Positions 5,037-5,090 of a DNA stretch of 5,090 nucleotides are shown piece by piece. This DNA is from Chloroflexota bacterium. Lineage in GTDB: Bacteria; Chloroflexota; Limnocylindria; QHBO01. Below the pieces are notes generated by a model that had not been told where the DNA came from, ran no database searches, and was given only the letters and a program-made list of their open reading frames with translations. The position numbers and the translations under genes are program-made. Each line of letters begins with the position of its first letter. Position 1 is the stretch's first letter. The DNA is taken from the NCBI GenBank assembly GCA_005882055.1, contig VBGQ01000107.1:1-5090 (forward strand). Reading direction: 5' to 3'.

Positions 5037-5090
5037 GTGTCCGTTCTCGCCGTTCGAACCACCGGGATCTTCTGCCGCGATGGGTGCGCG
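5037..5090 (+). CDS. N-terminus of an Ada-type metal-binding domain protein (cut by window end)
   Basis: Only 18 codons are visible, reading (V/M)SVLAVRTTGIFCRDGCA. VRTTGI-[FY]-C-R-x-x-C is the hallmark of the Ada N-terminal zinc domain, where the first Cys is the methylphosphotriester acceptor and four Cys bind zinc in E. coli Ada. Here the visible pair is Cys13 and Cys17 in CRDGC; most relatives have CRPSC or CRPGC, so Asp replaces the usual Pro. The start is a GTG 6 bases after GAGGGA, which leaves only about four residues before the domain; typical Ada and AlkA-type proteins carry some 20-30 residues more, so a short standalone or N-terminally trimmed form is implied unless translation begins upstream. 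The rest lies beyond the window: it could be Ada with AraC and methyltransferase domains, an Ada-AlkA glycosylase fusion, or a short metal-binding protein. The role is inferred to be repair of, or response to, DNA alkylation. Confidence 0.75.
   Translation, partial: MSVLAVRTTGIFCRDGCA

Noticed and set aside
1..5090. Search for mobile elements, attachment sites, CRISPR, toxin-antitoxin or phage-defence genes
   Set aside because: No transposase, integrase, long terminal repeat, regularly spaced repeat or small toxin/antitoxin pair was seen. The SprT-like zincin could recall ImmA/IrrE, but there is no adjacent helix-turn-helix repressor.

Overview
The window is a GC-rich stretch of bacterial chromosome, densely packed and almost entirely coding. 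The gene content (an actinobacterial-type MMPL exporter, two luciferase-like F420-type oxidoreductases, a class III CoA-transferase) and the apparent leaderless promoters suggest a soil Actinomycetota or a high-GC Chloroflexota lineage such as Limnocylindria/Ellin6529. That placement is an inference; no marker gene is present to settle it.

Layout. Positions 3-755 (+) hold the C-terminal third of an MMPL/RND-type membrane transporter whose start lies outside the window. After a 46-base gap comes a two-gene unit (+): a small charged protein of unknown function (802-1176), ending in a duplicated Pro/Glu-rich 12-residue unit, overlaps by ATGA a SprT-like zinc metalloprotease candidate (1173-1808). 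Its stop codon is interlocked through a CTAG with the stop codon of a convergent LLM-class oxidoreductase (1805-2707, -). A 69-base divergent promoter region separates that gene from a CaiB/BaiF class III CoA-transferase (2777-4000, +). Seventeen bases later the convergent second LLM oxidoreductase ends (4018-4947, -); it looks like the MSMEG_2516-type subfamily. The right edge carries the first 18 codons of a gene (5037-5090, +) that encodes the start of an Ada-type zinc/methyl-acceptor domain.

How the genes may work together. The MMPL transporter ends the left-hand unit. The small protein and the SprT-like protein are probably translationally coupled. The central CoA-transferase flanked by two flavin/F420-type oxidoreductases could be a small accessory catabolic cluster (CoA activation of a carboxylic acid plus redox steps), but the three genes are transcribed from separate promoters and no substrate can be read from the sequence. 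The Ada-like gene points to alkylation-damage repair or response and is probably unrelated.

The most consistent non-coding signal is a TANNNT -10 element exactly 6 or 7 bases before the start codon of four of the genes, none with a Shine-Dalgarno sequence. This predicts leaderless transcripts and supports the chosen starts, including the GTG of the second LLM gene. The Ada-like gene is the exception: it has a Shine-Dalgarno-like GAGGGA. I did not find a clearly novel system. No stretch over 300 bases lacks a gene, and I saw no tRNA, rRNA, CRISPR array, insertion sequence or riboswitch.
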